From JAIBJN01 sp963775625 (lineage in GTDB: Bacteria; Actinomycetota; Thermoleophilia; Gaiellales; Gaiellaceae): DNA of 64,000 nucleotides. Shown piece by piece: positions 49,702 through 58,293 of the stretch. The stretch is taken from positions 186,001 through 250,000 of the forward strand of contig CAVZJM010000004.1 in assembly GCA_963775625.1 (NCBI GenBank), in the 5' to 3' direction. Made by a program: the position numbers and the translations under genes. Numbering within the stretch: the stretch's first letter is position 1; each line of letters starts with the position of its first letter. The notes beneath the pieces were generated by a model that saw only the letters and a list, made by a program, of their open reading frames with translations, was not told where the DNA came from and searched no databases.

Positions 49702-50874
49702 ATGAAAGACATCCTCATCCTGTGCCCGCAGGAGCGGGATCTGAAGGCGATTCGCGCCGCCGGTCTGGAAGATCGCTACCGGCTCCACTTCGCCGGCTCC
49801 GATCTCGACCTGCTGGAGTTCTTCGACCCCGAGGCCTTCCTCTCCGAGTGCGAGGCGATCCCGGCGGACGGGGTGGTCGGCACGAAGGACCAGTCCGCGC
49901 TTCTCGCCGCCCTGCTCGCCCAGCGCCGAGGACTGCCAGGGCCCAGCCCGCAGGCGCTCGTGAGGCTGCAGCACAAGCCGACCGCGCGTTCGGTGCAACA
50001 GCGCGCCGCGCCGGAGGCGACTCCGCGTTTCGCGGTGCTCGACGGTCGCGTCACGTTCGACGTTCCCTTTTTCGTCAAGCCCGTGGTTGGGCGCCTGTCC
50101 CAGAACGCCTTTCGAATCGACGATCTGGGCGAGCTCGTCGACCTGAACGAGATCGACCGCTACACGACGCGCTACGCGGAGATCGCCGCGCTCGCCGGCG
50201 CCGATCCGGCAGACGCGCATGGGTTCCTTGCCGAGGAGCTGCTGGCCGGTGACGAGGTGACGCTGGAGGGGTACGTGCACGACGGTCGCGTGACGATGAT
50301 CGGCGTCACCGACTCGCTCAAGTACTCGGGAACGCTGAGCTTCGAGAGCTTTGTCTACCCGAGCGCCCTGCCGCAGAAGCGACTCGAGGAGCTCGCGGAC
50401 GTCACCGGGCGGGTCATGCCCCGGCTCGGGTTCGAGGGCGGCTTCTTCAACGTGGAGTTCCTCGTCCCGGAGGACGGGCCTGCCCAGATCATCGAAGTGA
50501 ACGGCCGCATCGCCTCGCAGTTCGCTCCCCTCCTCCTCGAGCTGCACGGGCGCTCGAGCTACGACGTGCTCTTCCAGCTTGCACTGGGCGAGGACCCTGG
50601 ATGGAGCGAGCGAGCGCCGGAGGGGGTGGCGGTGAGCTATGTGCTCCGCACCTTCGAGGACGCGCTCGTCGAGGCCGTCCCCGAGCCCGAGCCCGACCTC
50701 GAGATCCTCGTCCGGCCTGGTCTCCACCTCTCCGAGCAGGGCGTGAACGACGCCCAGAGCTACCGGTTGGCCATCTTCACCGAGTTCGGCGAGACGCGCG
50801 GGGATGCGTTTGCGCGCGCCCGCGCGCGGGCCGGGGCGCTCAGCTTCCGGCTGGCGCCGGCGCCTGTTCGCTGA
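49702..50874 (+). CDS. ATP-grasp ligase
   Basis: 390 residues with an ATP-grasp build: N-terminal pre-ATP domain (MKDILILCPQERDLKAI), lid and central domain with VPFFVKPVVGRLSQNAF (ATP-binding Lys), FLAEELLAGDEVTLEGYV, and the metal loop FFNVEFLVPEDGPAQIIEVNGRIAS within family pattern. Such enzymes join a carboxylate to an amine through an acyl-phosphate. Divergent from the MetE-like/lyase operon and convergent with an exporter; together they suggest a small biosynthetic locus. Product unknown. Confidence 0.85.
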   Translation: MKDILILCPQERDLKAIRAAGLEDRYRLHFAGSDLDLLEFFDPEAFLSECEAIPADGVVGTKDQSALLAALLAQRRGLPGPSPQALVRLQHKPTARSVQQRAAPEATPRFAVLDGRVTFDVPFFVKPVVGRLSQNAFRIDDLGELVDLNEIDRYTTRYAEIAALAGADPADAHGFLAEELLAGDEVTLEGYVHDGRVTMIGVTDSLKYSGTLSFESFVYPSALPQKRLEELADVTGRVMPRLGFEGGFFNVEFLVPEDGPAQIIEVNGRIASQFAPLLLELHGRSSYDVLFQLALGEDPGWSERAPEGVAVSYVLRTFEDALVEAVPEPEPDLEILVRPGLHLSEQGVNDAQSYRLAIFTEFGETRGDAFARARARAGALSFRLAPAPVR

Positions 50875-52321
50875 CCGGGGGCGGCGCCTCGCCGCGCGCC
50901 TCCCGGTTCGAGATCCCGAAGGCGCCGACGGCCGCGCCGGCGAACGCCAGAGCGGCGGCGACGGCCATGCCCGCCCGGAACGCCTCCACCGAGGCTTCCC
51001 GCAGCTCCGGCACCGTCTGGTCGATCGCCATGGGCACGGCCCCGACGACATCGGTGCTCGCCTCGAAGACGAGCGTGATCACGAGGCCGATCACAGCGAT
51101 GGCCATGAGGCTGCCGAGGCGCGAGACCGTCGAGTTGACGCCGGAGGCGATGCCGGCGTAGCGCTCAGGGGCGGACTTGAGCGCGGTCGCCGTGATCGGA
51201 GCCACCATCATCGCGAGGCCGAAGGAGAAGAGCAGGAGCCCGGCGATCCCGTACGTCCAGAACTCCGACTTCGTGTCGACGACCGCGAAGACGAGCGTCC
51301 CGAGCCCGATCAGCGCGGGGCCGACGGTCAGGTAGAGGCGCGGGCCGTGTCGGTCCGCGAGCCCGCCGAAGCGCGCGGCGAGCACGATCATGACGACGCT
51401 CGTCGGAATGTTCAGGAGCCCGGCCTCGAAGGGCGAGAAGCCGAGGAACTGCAGGTAGAGCGTGAAGAAGACCAGGAAGCCGTAGAGGCCCGCGTAGACG
51501 AGGAAGGTCTGCGCGTTCGCGGCCGCGAAGTTCCGCTCGCGGAAGAGGGCGAAGGGAAGCATGGGCTCGTCGACGCGCAGCTCGACGAGCACGAAAGCAC
51601 CGAGAGCCAACGCCGCGGCGACGAACGTCCACCAGAGATCGCCGAAGCCGCGCTCGGCCCCTTCGACGAGCCCGTACGTCAGGAGCCCGAAGCCGGTTGC
51701 GGCGAGCGCCGCACCGGCGAGGTCGAGCCTGCCCGTGCGCTCCGAGGCGCGCTCGGCCTCCTCCCGTCCGAGGATCGCCAGAAAGACGGCGGCGGCGGCG
51801 AGCGGCAGGTTGAGGAGGAAGATCCAGCGCCAGGACACCCATTCCACGAGCGCGCCCCCGGCGGGAGGCCCGAGGATCGTGGCGACGCTCGTGAACGAGG
51901 TCCAGAGCCCGATCGCGCGGCCGGAGTCCGCTCCGTAGGCGCCGCGCAGGAGCGCCAGCGAGTTGGTGGTGAGGAACGCGCCGGCGACCCCCTGGAGCGC
52001 ACGCGCGAGGATCAGCACTGCCTCGTTCGGCGCGGCGGCGGCGAGGAGCGAGGCGAGGGCGAAGCCCGCGGCACCCGCGACGAACACACGCCGGCGTCCG
52101 TAGCGGTCGCCGACGGCGCCGCCGACCAGGTAGAGCGCTGCGAGCGCGAGCGAGTACGAGAGGAAGACCCACTGCTGGCCCGTCAGCCCGAGCCCGAGGT
52201 CCTCCTCGATGGTCGGGAGCGCCACGATGACCACGGTGGCGTCGATGAACGCGAGCGACGAGCCGAGGATCGTCGCCGCGAGCGTCAGCCGCTTGCGCGC
52301 CTCGAGGCCGAGCGTGTCCAC
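50840..52321 (-). CDS. MFS exporter, DHA2 (EmrB/QacA) family
   Basis: 493 residues and about 14 hydrophobic segments. Motifs: LAFIDATVVIVALPTI (helix 1, motif D1), GDRYGRRRVFVAG (motif A) and the motif C region LGPPAGGALVEW. These drive proton-coupled drug or metabolite export. The frame is open to 52414, but GTG 52321 has a TATCCT box 6 nt upstream and clears the divergent gene. The 3' end overlaps that of the ATP-grasp gene by 35 nt on the other strand. Confidence 0.9.
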   Translation of the reverse strand: MDTLGLEARKRLTLAATILGSSLAFIDATVVIVALPTIEEDLGLGLTGQQWVFLSYSLALAALYLVGGAVGDRYGRRRVFVAGAAGFALASLLAAAAPNEAVLILARALQGVAGAFLTTNSLALLRGAYGADSGRAIGLWTSFTSVATILGPPAGGALVEWVSWRWIFLLNLPLAAAAVFLAILGREEAERASERTGRLDLAGAALAATGFGLLTYGLVEGAERGFGDLWWTFVAAALALGAFVLVELRVDEPMLPFALFRERNFAAANAQTFLVYAGLYGFLVFFTLYLQFLGFSPFEAGLLNIPTSVVMIVLAARFGGLADRHGPRLYLTVGPALIGLGTLVFAVVDTKSEFWTYGIAGLLLFSFGLAMMVAPITATALKSAPERYAGIASGVNSTVSRLGSLMAIAVIGLVITLVFEASTDVVGAVPMAIDQTVPELREASVEAFRAGMAVAAALAFAGAAVGAFGISNREARGEAPPPVSEQAPAPAGS

Positions 52322-52327
52322 GCGCGG

Positions 52328-52337
52328 AGGATACGCT
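52328..52337. promoter_or_regulatory. Divergent -10 boxes sharing TA (MFS / small membrane protein)
   Basis: Minus-strand TATCCT (52333 to 52328) lies 6 nt before the MFS GTG. Plus-strand TACGCT (52332-52337) lies 7 nt before the GTG at 52345. They share the TA at 52332-52333. Confidence 0.5.
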
Positions 52338-52344
52338 CCGGCGG

Positions 52345-52764
52345 GTGATCCGAGGCGCTCTCGCGGGAGCAGTGGCGGCGACGGCCTGGGCCGCGGCCGA
52401 GCCGGCTGCTGCACGTCTCGTCCGGCCCCCCGCCGGCTACTCCGACGTTCGCCTCCTCGGGGCCCTGGTCACGCTCGACGGCGCCCGCTGGCGGGAGGCG
52501 GGGCTGGCCGTCCACCTCGTCAACGGCGCCGTCTTCGGTGCGCTCTTCGAGGTGACCGGTGGGCGCGGCTGGAGGCAAGGTGTCGTTGCCGCGAAGCTCG
52601 AGAACCTGGCGCTCTGGCCGGCGATGGCGGCGATCGACCGCCTGCATCCGGACCGGCGCAGCGGCGCCTGGCCGCGCCTGCTCACGAGCCCGCGCGTCTT
52701 CGTCTACGAGTCCGCCTTGCATGCTTTCTTCGGAGCGGTGCTCGGCTCGCTCGTCCGCGACTAG
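52345..52764 (+). CDS. Small putative membrane protein
   Basis: 139 residues, Ala-rich, with hydrophobic stretches at about 4-24, 52-70, 83-97 and 122-136 that could cross the membrane. Features such as LHAFFGAVLGSL and YESALHAFF are not diagnostic. I do not recognise the family. The TAG stop begins the TAGACT box of the nitroreductase gene. Confidence 0.65.
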   Translation: MIRGALAGAVAATAWAAAEPAAARLVRPPAGYSDVRLLGALVTLDGARWREAGLAVHLVNGAVFGALFEVTGGRGWRQGVVAAKLENLALWPAMAAIDRLHPDRRSGAWPRLLTSPRVFVYESALHAFFGAVLGSLVRD

Positions 52765-52767
52765 ACT
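52762..52767 (+). promoter_or_regulatory. Putative leaderless -10 box for nitroreductase (shared with upstream stop)
   Basis: TAGACT, starting with the stop codon of the preceding gene, lies 6 nt before the ATG at 52774. Confidence 0.5.
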
Positions 52768-52773
52768 CCCGGC

Positions 52774-53286
52774 ATGGAGACGTGGCTCGCGATCGCCTCT
52801 CGGCGAGAGGTGCGGGACTACGCGGAGACGCCGATCCCGGACGAGGTCGGGCGTCGCATCCTCGACGCCGGCCGCGTGACTGGGAGCGCGCAGAACATCC
52901 AGCCCTGGCGCTTCGTGGTCGTCGAGAGTGCCGAGACACGGGAGCGGCTCGCCGAGCTCGTGTTCGCGCCGGGGAACATTCGCGGGGCGCAGCTCGTCGT
53001 CGCCATCGCGGTGAGCGGAAAGGGGCCGGTCACGCTGGACGCCGGCCGCTGCGCGCAGAGCATGCTGCTGGCCGCCTGGGACCAGGGCGTAGGCTCGTGC
53101 CCCAATGGGATGCCGGATCGGGACGCGGTCGCCGCGCTCCTGGGCCTCCGCGAGGGCGAGCACCCGGCGATCGTGCTCACGTTCGGCTACCCGGCGACGC
53201 CGCGCGACCCCGCCTCCCGACCGGCCGAGGACTGGAGCGAACGCGCCAACCGCAAGCCGCTCGACGAGCTCGTCGAGCGCGTGTGA
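52774..53286 (+). CDS. Nitroreductase-family flavoprotein
   Basis: 170 residues with the FMN-binding start SRREVRDYAETPIPDEV, GSAQNIQPWRFVVV and the C-terminal GEHPAIVLTFGYP. It reduces nitro groups, quinones or related acceptors with NAD(P)H; the physiological substrate is unknown. Coupled to the thioesterase gene by a GTGA overlap. Confidence 0.87.
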   Translation: METWLAIASRREVRDYAETPIPDEVGRRILDAGRVTGSAQNIQPWRFVVVESAETRERLAELVFAPGNIRGAQLVVAIAVSGKGPVTLDAGRCAQSMLLAAWDQGVGSCPNGMPDRDAVAALLGLREGEHPAIVLTFGYPATPRDPASRPAEDWSERANRKPLDELVERV

Positions 53287-53699
53287 CCGGGGCCGAGGAG
53301 ACCGCCGCCACGCTCGGGGCGGCCATGTACGGTCGCGACCGCGCCTCGCAGGCGCTCGGCATGGCGCTCGAGGAGGTCCGGCCTGGCTTCGCCCGGCTGC
53401 GGATGACCGTGCGCGCGGACATGCTCAACGGGCACGGAACATGCCACGGCGGCATCGTGTTCGCGCTCGCCGACTCGGCGTTCGCGTTCGCCTGCAACTC
53501 GCGCGGCGTGGTCACGGTGGCATCGGGCTGCACGATCGAGTTCCTCGCCCCCGTGCGCGAGGGGGACGAGCTCGTCGCCGAGGCGCAGGAGCGCTCGCTG
53601 GAAGGGCGGAACGGCGTCTACGACGTCGACGTCAGGCGCGAGGACGGCCGGGTCGTCGCCACCTTCCGCGGCCGCTCGGCAGCGACCCGCGGAAGCTGA
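53283..53699 (+). CDS. PaaI-type hotdog thioesterase
   Basis: 138-residue hotdog domain. NGHGTCHGGIVFALADSAFAFACN (read in parts) holds the active-site Asn/Gly/Asp set of the PaaI family, which hydrolyses hydroxyphenylacetyl-CoA and related aryl-CoAs. No other phenylacetate genes are near, so it may be a general salvage thioesterase. Start GTG 53283 overlaps the nitroreductase stop. Confidence 0.87.
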   Translation: MTGAEETAATLGAAMYGRDRASQALGMALEEVRPGFARLRMTVRADMLNGHGTCHGGIVFALADSAFAFACNSRGVVTVASGCTIEFLAPVREGDELVAEAQERSLEGRNGVYDVDVRREDGRVVATFRGRSAATRGS

Positions 53700-53782
53700 C
53701 TCGCCCGCCGGGCGGCGTCCGATCCGGCATCGATAATGGCCCTCCGGCGGCTACGCCCAGTCCCCCGATCCCGGAGGCTCGC

Positions 53783-54490
53783 ATGGACACCTGGCAGAAG
53801 TACGCAGCGGAGCTGCTCGGCACCTTCGTCCTCGTCTTCGGCGGGACCACGGCAATCCTCGCGGCGGGGGCGTCCGACGCTCGACTGGTCATCATCGCCT
53901 TCGCGTTCGGCCTCGCCCTGCTCGCGGGCCTCTATGCGTTCGGCGAGGTCTCCGGCGGGCACTACAACCCCGCCGTCTCGCTGGCCATGTTCCTGGACGG
54001 GCGCCTGTCGAGCGCCGACCTCGTCCGCTACTGGGGCTCGCAGTTCGCGGGCGGAATCCTCGCCGCCCTCGTCCTCGCGATCGCCACGAGCCGGCTCGCC
54101 GTCAAAGGGACTACGACGGTGCCGGGGCCGACGGGCAGCGGCACCGCCTTCCTGATGGAGTTCATCTTCACGGCCATCTTCGTCCTCGTGATCCTGCAGG
54201 CGAGCGTCAGCGGCCAGTACGGCGGCAGCGCGCTCCTGGCGATCCCGCTCACCCTCGTCGCGGTCCACCTGGCGGCGATCCCGTTCAGCGGCGCGTCGGT
54301 GAACCCGGCGCGGACCTTCGGGCCGGATCTGATCGGCAACCAGTGGACAGGGATCTGGATCTACCTGATCGCCCCGCCGCTCGGCGCCGTCGTCGCAGTC
54401 GCGGTCCACAAGTACGTGCGGAGCGGAATCCCTTCGAGGCCGGAGGCGCCGGTCGCGGAGGTGCTGGCCGAGCCGGACCGGCCGGCCTAG
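53783..54490 (+). CDS. Aquaporin / glycerol facilitator (MIP family)
   Basis: 235 residues, six transmembrane helices and two half-helices with the pore motifs HYNPAVS (about 63-69) and SVNPARTFGP (about 172-181). The Arg after the second NPA forms the selectivity filter; small residues nearby favour a water channel. GGAGG lies 5 nt before the ATG and a GATAAT box at 53732-53737. The TAG stop is the left end of repeat copy 4. Confidence 0.92.
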   Translation: MDTWQKYAAELLGTFVLVFGGTTAILAAGASDARLVIIAFAFGLALLAGLYAFGEVSGGHYNPAVSLAMFLDGRLSSADLVRYWGSQFAGGILAALVLAIATSRLAVKGTTTVPGPTGSGTAFLMEFIFTAIFVLVILQASVSGQYGGSALLAIPLTLVAVHLAAIPFSGASVNPARTFGPDLIGNQWTGIWIYLIAPPLGAVVAVAVHKYVRSGIPSRPEAPVAEVLAEPDRPA

Positions 54491-54655
54491 AGGAGGGCTT
54501 GACGAAATAGCCGCTGTGCCGCCGGGCCGCGCTGCTCGCCCCGATGCGGCGTCCTCAGTCGCGCCCGTAGCTTCTGCTACGAGCGCTCCCTGCGTCCTTG
54601 CCTCGGAACGACCATCGCACCCCGGCGACGAGCACTATTCCGCCAAACCCTCCTA
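54488..54655. repeat. Inverted-repeat element copy 4 (168 nt, variant arms)
   Basis: Same core as copies 3 and 5 but in opposite orientation, with hairpin CGTAGC-TTCT-GCTACG. The end arms differ: TAGAGGAGGGCTTGACGAAATAG on the left and, read inward from the right, TAGGAGGGTTTGGCGGAATAG. They still match each other. Both ends are stop codons (aquaporin and the SGNH protein), so two convergent genes end on it. Confidence 0.85.
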
Positions 54656-55543
54656 GGACGGGCTCGGGCCGCGGCGCTTCAGCGTCACGAAGATCAGGAA
54701 GAGCATCAGGATCGTGCCGGCGGCGAAGGGAAGGAGGCCGCCGAGCCCGGTCGAGCCGCCGTCGCCGCCGATGTTCGAGCCGACGGGCGGGCTGCTCCCG
54801 GTCAGGTCGGCCGCCGTGCCCTCCGGCCCGGTCGCGGCTTCCGGCGGCGAGGCCTCCTCGGTCGGCGCCGGCGTCTGGGACGCAGTCCCGGCGGCCACAG
54901 TCTCGCGCGGCCCCTGGGCGGCCAGGGGGATGTAGCGGCGGACGAGCCGCACGAGGCCCACCGCGCCCGCCTTGGAGAGATGGATGCCGTCGCCGATCCC
55001 GGCGTTGAACCAGTTCGGGTGACCCTGCGAGTGCTTGTTCCAGCTGGCGACGTAAAGCTCGGGCCAGCGCTGCCGTGCCCGGTTGATGATCGAGTTGATC
55101 TTCCGATAATCGGGCCGTACGGCGCGGAGGTTCACCCAGACGACGCCCTTCACGTCGCGGTTCAGCGCCGCCCGCATCACCTGGTTCATCTGGCCGCGAT
55201 ACGTCGCGGAGGAGTCGTTGTAGCCGACGTCGATCACGAGGACGGAGCCGAGTGACGTGCCGTAGTGCCTGACCGCCTCGAGCGCGGTGAGCGGAGTGAC
55301 ACCGTTGTATTCACAGCTCGGCGCCACGAGCCGCCGGCAGACCTTGAGGTCGCGGCGCGCGTCGTGCCCCCGCGAGAGGAGGCGCTTCGCCTTGCGGCTG
55401 AACTCGATCCCGGCCGCCTTCGAGTCGCCGATGAAGGTGAGCTTGACGGCGCCGGCCGATCCGGCTGCGGGCCCGAGCGCGACCACAGCAGCGAGCACGG
55501 CGACGACGGTGAGCGGCCCTGCGACCCCCAAGCGCGCGCGCAT
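54653..55543 (-). CDS. Secreted SGNH-hydrolase-like protein with C-terminal membrane anchor
   Basis: 296 residues: N-terminal signal/anchor (about 8-32), SGNH blocks KLTFIGDSKAAG (nucleophile Ser), VIDVGYNDSSATY and GIGDGIHLSKAG with the Asp-x-x-His pair, then a Pro/Thr/Ser/Gly-rich linker (about 210-262) and a C-terminal transmembrane helix followed by RRG. It is probably an esterase or acetyl-transfer domain outside the cell. Next to an MBOAT acyltransferase. A TATGCT box lies 6 nt before the ATG. Confidence 0.8.
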   Translation of the reverse strand: MRARLGVAGPLTVVAVLAAVVALGPAAGSAGAVKLTFIGDSKAAGIEFSRKAKRLLSRGHDARRDLKVCRRLVAPSCEYNGVTPLTALEAVRHYGTSLGSVLVIDVGYNDSSATYRGQMNQVMRAALNRDVKGVVWVNLRAVRPDYRKINSIINRARQRWPELYVASWNKHSQGHPNWFNAGIGDGIHLSKAGAVGLVRLVRRYIPLAAQGPRETVAAGTASQTPAPTEEASPPEAATGPEGTAADLTGSSPPVGSNIGGDGGSTGLGGLLPFAAGTILMLFLIFVTLKRRGPSPS

Positions 55544-55549
55544 GCAAGC

Positions 55550-55555
55550 AGCATA
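55550..55555 (-). promoter_or_regulatory. Putative leaderless -10 box for the SGNH protein
   Basis: TATGCT on the minus strand lies 6 nt before the ATG at 55543. Confidence 0.45.
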
Positions 55556-55662
55556 GCCCGCCTCCGAGCGGGCGCCGGCAGCGCAAACGCAGTCTGAGCA
55601 AGCGGTTACGCTGGCTCCCGCGCCTCCGCGGGTCGGTCTGAGGCGGGGCGCCCCTTACCACC

Positions 55663-57087
55663 GTGCTCTTCCCGACCGCCACCTTCGCGATCTTCTTCAT
55701 GATCGTCCTGCCGTTGTCGTGGCTGCTCATGCCCGCGGTCCACCGCTGGCGGCCGTTCATCGTCGGCGCCAGCTTCGTCTTCTACAGCTGGTGGGACTGG
55801 CGCTTCATCCTCCTGCTCGCCGGCTCGATCCTCTGGAACCAGCTGATGGCCGTCAGGATCCACCAGTCGGCGCACCTGCCGAGCCGCCGGAAGATGCTCC
55901 TCTGGCTCGCGGTCGGCGGGAACCTCGCGGTCCTCGGCTACTTCAAGTACTACGACTTCTTCGTCAGCTCGACCGAGAACCTGGCGACGCTGGTCGGGCT
56001 CGACATCCCCCTGGACGTCCGCACGGTCGTCCTGCCGGTCGGGATCTCCTTCTACACATTCATGGGGATCAGCTACATCGTCGACGTCTACCGCGGCGAC
56101 ACCGAGCCGACGACGCTCGAGAAGTTCGCCGTCTACCTCTCCTTCTTCCCGCATCTGGTGGCGGGGCCGATCGTCCGCCCCAACGAGCTCATCCCGCAGC
56201 TCGACACGCCGCGCTCCCCGCGCCGGGTGGACACGAGCCGGGCCTTCTACCTGATCGCGGCCGGGCTCTTCAAGAAGGTGGTGATCTCGAGCTACCTGGC
56301 CTCGAACATCGTGGACGAGGTCTTCGCCAACCCGGACCAGTACTCGTCACTCGAGATCCTGATCGCCGTCTACGCCTATGCGGTGCAGATCTACGCCGAC
56401 TTCGCCGGCTACACGGACATCGCCATCGGCATCGCGCTCCTCCTCGGCTTCAAGTTCCCGCAGAACTTCGACTCGCCGTACGCCGCTACCTCGCTCCAGG
56501 ACTTCTGGCGCCGCTGGCACATGACGCTCTCCCGCTGGCTCCGCGACTACCTCTACATCCCCCTCGGCGGGAGCCGGCGCGGCACGGCGATCACCTACCG
56601 CAACCTGCTCCTGACCATGCTGCTCGGCGGCCTCTGGCACGGCGCCGGGTGGACGTTCGTCGCCTGGGGGCTGATCCACGGCATCGGCCTCTGCGCAGAG
56701 CGCTTGTGGCGCGAGCGGCGCGGGACGAAGCCCGTGGAGAGCTACACCTGGCTCGACTTCTTCTGGCGGCGTCTCGTCGCCTTCCACGTGGTCTGCTTCG
56801 CGTGGATCTTCTTCCGCTCGGACACGTTCGCGGTCGCCTGGGACATGATCGCCGGGCTCTTCACCCGCTGGGGCGAGGCCTCGCCGCTCGTCACCGGTCC
56901 CGTCCTGCTGGCGATCGCCGTCGGGATCGGCTCGCAGTACATCCCGCCTCGCTGGACCCACGCCCTGCTCGTGGCCTTCTCGCGCCTGAACCTCGTCGGG
57001 CAGGCGGCGGTGCTCGCGCTCGCGCTCATGGTCACGCAGGCCCTCGGGCCTCAGGACGTGGCACCCTTCATCTACTTCCAGTTCTGA
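55663..57087 (+). CDS. MBOAT-family O-acyltransferase (AlgI/DltB-like)
   Basis: 474 residues, about ten membrane segments. Hallmarks: FHPF-like early SYFKYYDFF region, LPVGISFYTFMGISYIVDVYRG, DFWRRWHMTLSRWLRDYLYIPLGG and the catalytic His in LLGGLWHGAGW (about 327-337). It moves acyl groups across the membrane to cell-surface polymers. The stop overlaps the next gene (TGATG), an SGNH protein, matching AlgI-AlgJ/X-type pairs. GTG start. Confidence 0.92.
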   Translation: MLFPTATFAIFFMIVLPLSWLLMPAVHRWRPFIVGASFVFYSWWDWRFILLLAGSILWNQLMAVRIHQSAHLPSRRKMLLWLAVGGNLAVLGYFKYYDFFVSSTENLATLVGLDIPLDVRTVVLPVGISFYTFMGISYIVDVYRGDTEPTTLEKFAVYLSFFPHLVAGPIVRPNELIPQLDTPRSPRRVDTSRAFYLIAAGLFKKVVISSYLASNIVDEVFANPDQYSSLEILIAVYAYAVQIYADFAGYTDIAIGIALLLGFKFPQNFDSPYAATSLQDFWRRWHMTLSRWLRDYLYIPLGGSRRGTAITYRNLLLTMLLGGLWHGAGWTFVAWGLIHGIGLCAERLWRERRGTKPVESYTWLDFFWRRLVAFHVVCFAWIFFRSDTFAVAWDMIAGLFTRWGEASPLVTGPVLLAIAVGIGSQYIPPRWTHALLVAFSRLNLVGQAAVLALALMVTQALGPQDVAPFIYFQF

Positions 57088-58205
57088 TGGCGGTTGAGAC
57101 CGAGACAGCCGGGCAGGCCAGGCGCGCACGGGCGCCGGCTCCGCCGACGGAGGACGGGCGGCGGCTCGCCACCGCCACGCGCGCGCTCGCGGTGATGGCC
57201 CTCGCTCTCGCCCTGGCGGCGCTCCTGAACGCCCAGAGCATCTACAAGTCGGTCTACAACCAGCCGGAGGGAACGCAGCGCGAGGTGGCTCTCGCGTTCG
57301 CCGGTCCGCTCCGCGAGGTGAGCATGGCCCTCCGGCTCGACCGGCCGCGAGCCTGGGTCGAGAGCGCCATCGGGCGCGAACACGCGACCATCGACACCGA
57401 GATCGTCCTGCCGCCGCCGCCTCCGCCGACCGCGACGACGCCGCTCGCGGGCCCCGCCGCGCCGAGCGCGCCGACGGGCGAAGCCATCCCGCCGCCGGCC
57501 CAGCCGGCGGAGCCGGAGCGGATCACGTTCACGCCGAAGGAAAGGATGCGCCTCTGGATCGCGGGCGACTCCCTCGTGATCACGCCCGGCTATGCCGTCT
57601 ATCGCGCCTTCGGCCGGAACGAGGCGGTGGAGAAACTCGGCGACGTCGACGGCCGCGTGGCCACCGGCCTGACGCGCCCGGACGTCTTCAACTGGTTCCG
57701 CCACGTCGCCGAGCAGGTCGAGAAACGGACGATCCACACGGTCGTCTTCTGCTTCGGCGGCAACGACGACCACGACCTCATGACCGGCCTCCCGAAGGGC
57801 GTGTCGCTGGACGGTTTCGGCGAGCCGAAGTGGACGAGGGAGTACCGGCGCCGCGTCGGCGGCCTCATGGACATCGTCAACCAGGCGGGCGGGTTCGTCG
57901 TCTGGCTCGGGCTGCCGATCACCGATGACGGCGCCCAATCGCGGCGCTGGAGGCTGCTCAACCGGCTGGCTCTGGCGGAGGCCCAGCGGCGCGAGGGTAA
58001 GGCTGCCTACGTGGACATGTACGGCCTCCTCTCCAGGAACGGGGAGTTCGCCTCCTACCTGGAGGACCCGGACGGCGAGCTCGAGAAGGTGCGGGCGCCC
58101 GACGGCATCCACCTGGAGCGGGCCGGCGGGGACATCGTCGCGAAGCAGGTCGTGCGCGAGGTGCGGCAGGTCTACGACGTCTGGAGCTGGAAGAGCCGGG
58201 ACTAG
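57087..58205 (+). CDS. SGNH/DUF459-type protein, partner of the MBOAT acyltransferase
   Basis: 372 residues: cytoplasmic N-terminus, one transmembrane helix (about 35-54), a Pro-rich linker (about 110-145) and an extracytoplasmic SGNH domain with LWIAGDSLVITPG, VVFCFGGNDDHD and VRAPDGIHLERAG. The Asp-x-x-His near the C-terminus completes a triad. Translationally coupled to the MBOAT gene; together they likely O-acetylate a wall or capsule polymer. Confidence 0.85.
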   Translation: MAVETETAGQARRARAPAPPTEDGRRLATATRALAVMALALALAALLNAQSIYKSVYNQPEGTQREVALAFAGPLREVSMALRLDRPRAWVESAIGREHATIDTEIVLPPPPPPTATTPLAGPAAPSAPTGEAIPPPAQPAEPERITFTPKERMRLWIAGDSLVITPGYAVYRAFGRNEAVEKLGDVDGRVATGLTRPDVFNWFRHVAEQVEKRTIHTVVFCFGGNDDHDLMTGLPKGVSLDGFGEPKWTREYRRRVGGLMDIVNQAGGFVVWLGLPITDDGAQSRRWRLLNRLALAEAQRREGKAAYVDMYGLLSRNGEFASYLEDPDGELEKVRAPDGIHLERAGGDIVAKQVVREVRQVYDVWSWKSRD

Positions 58206-58293
58206 ATTCCTGCTTCGTGCCCACGGCTGTCTGCCTGGTGTGGCTGGGCACAGATTCGGGCCCGTCGCCCGCCCCGGAGTGCATAGTCCCGGT

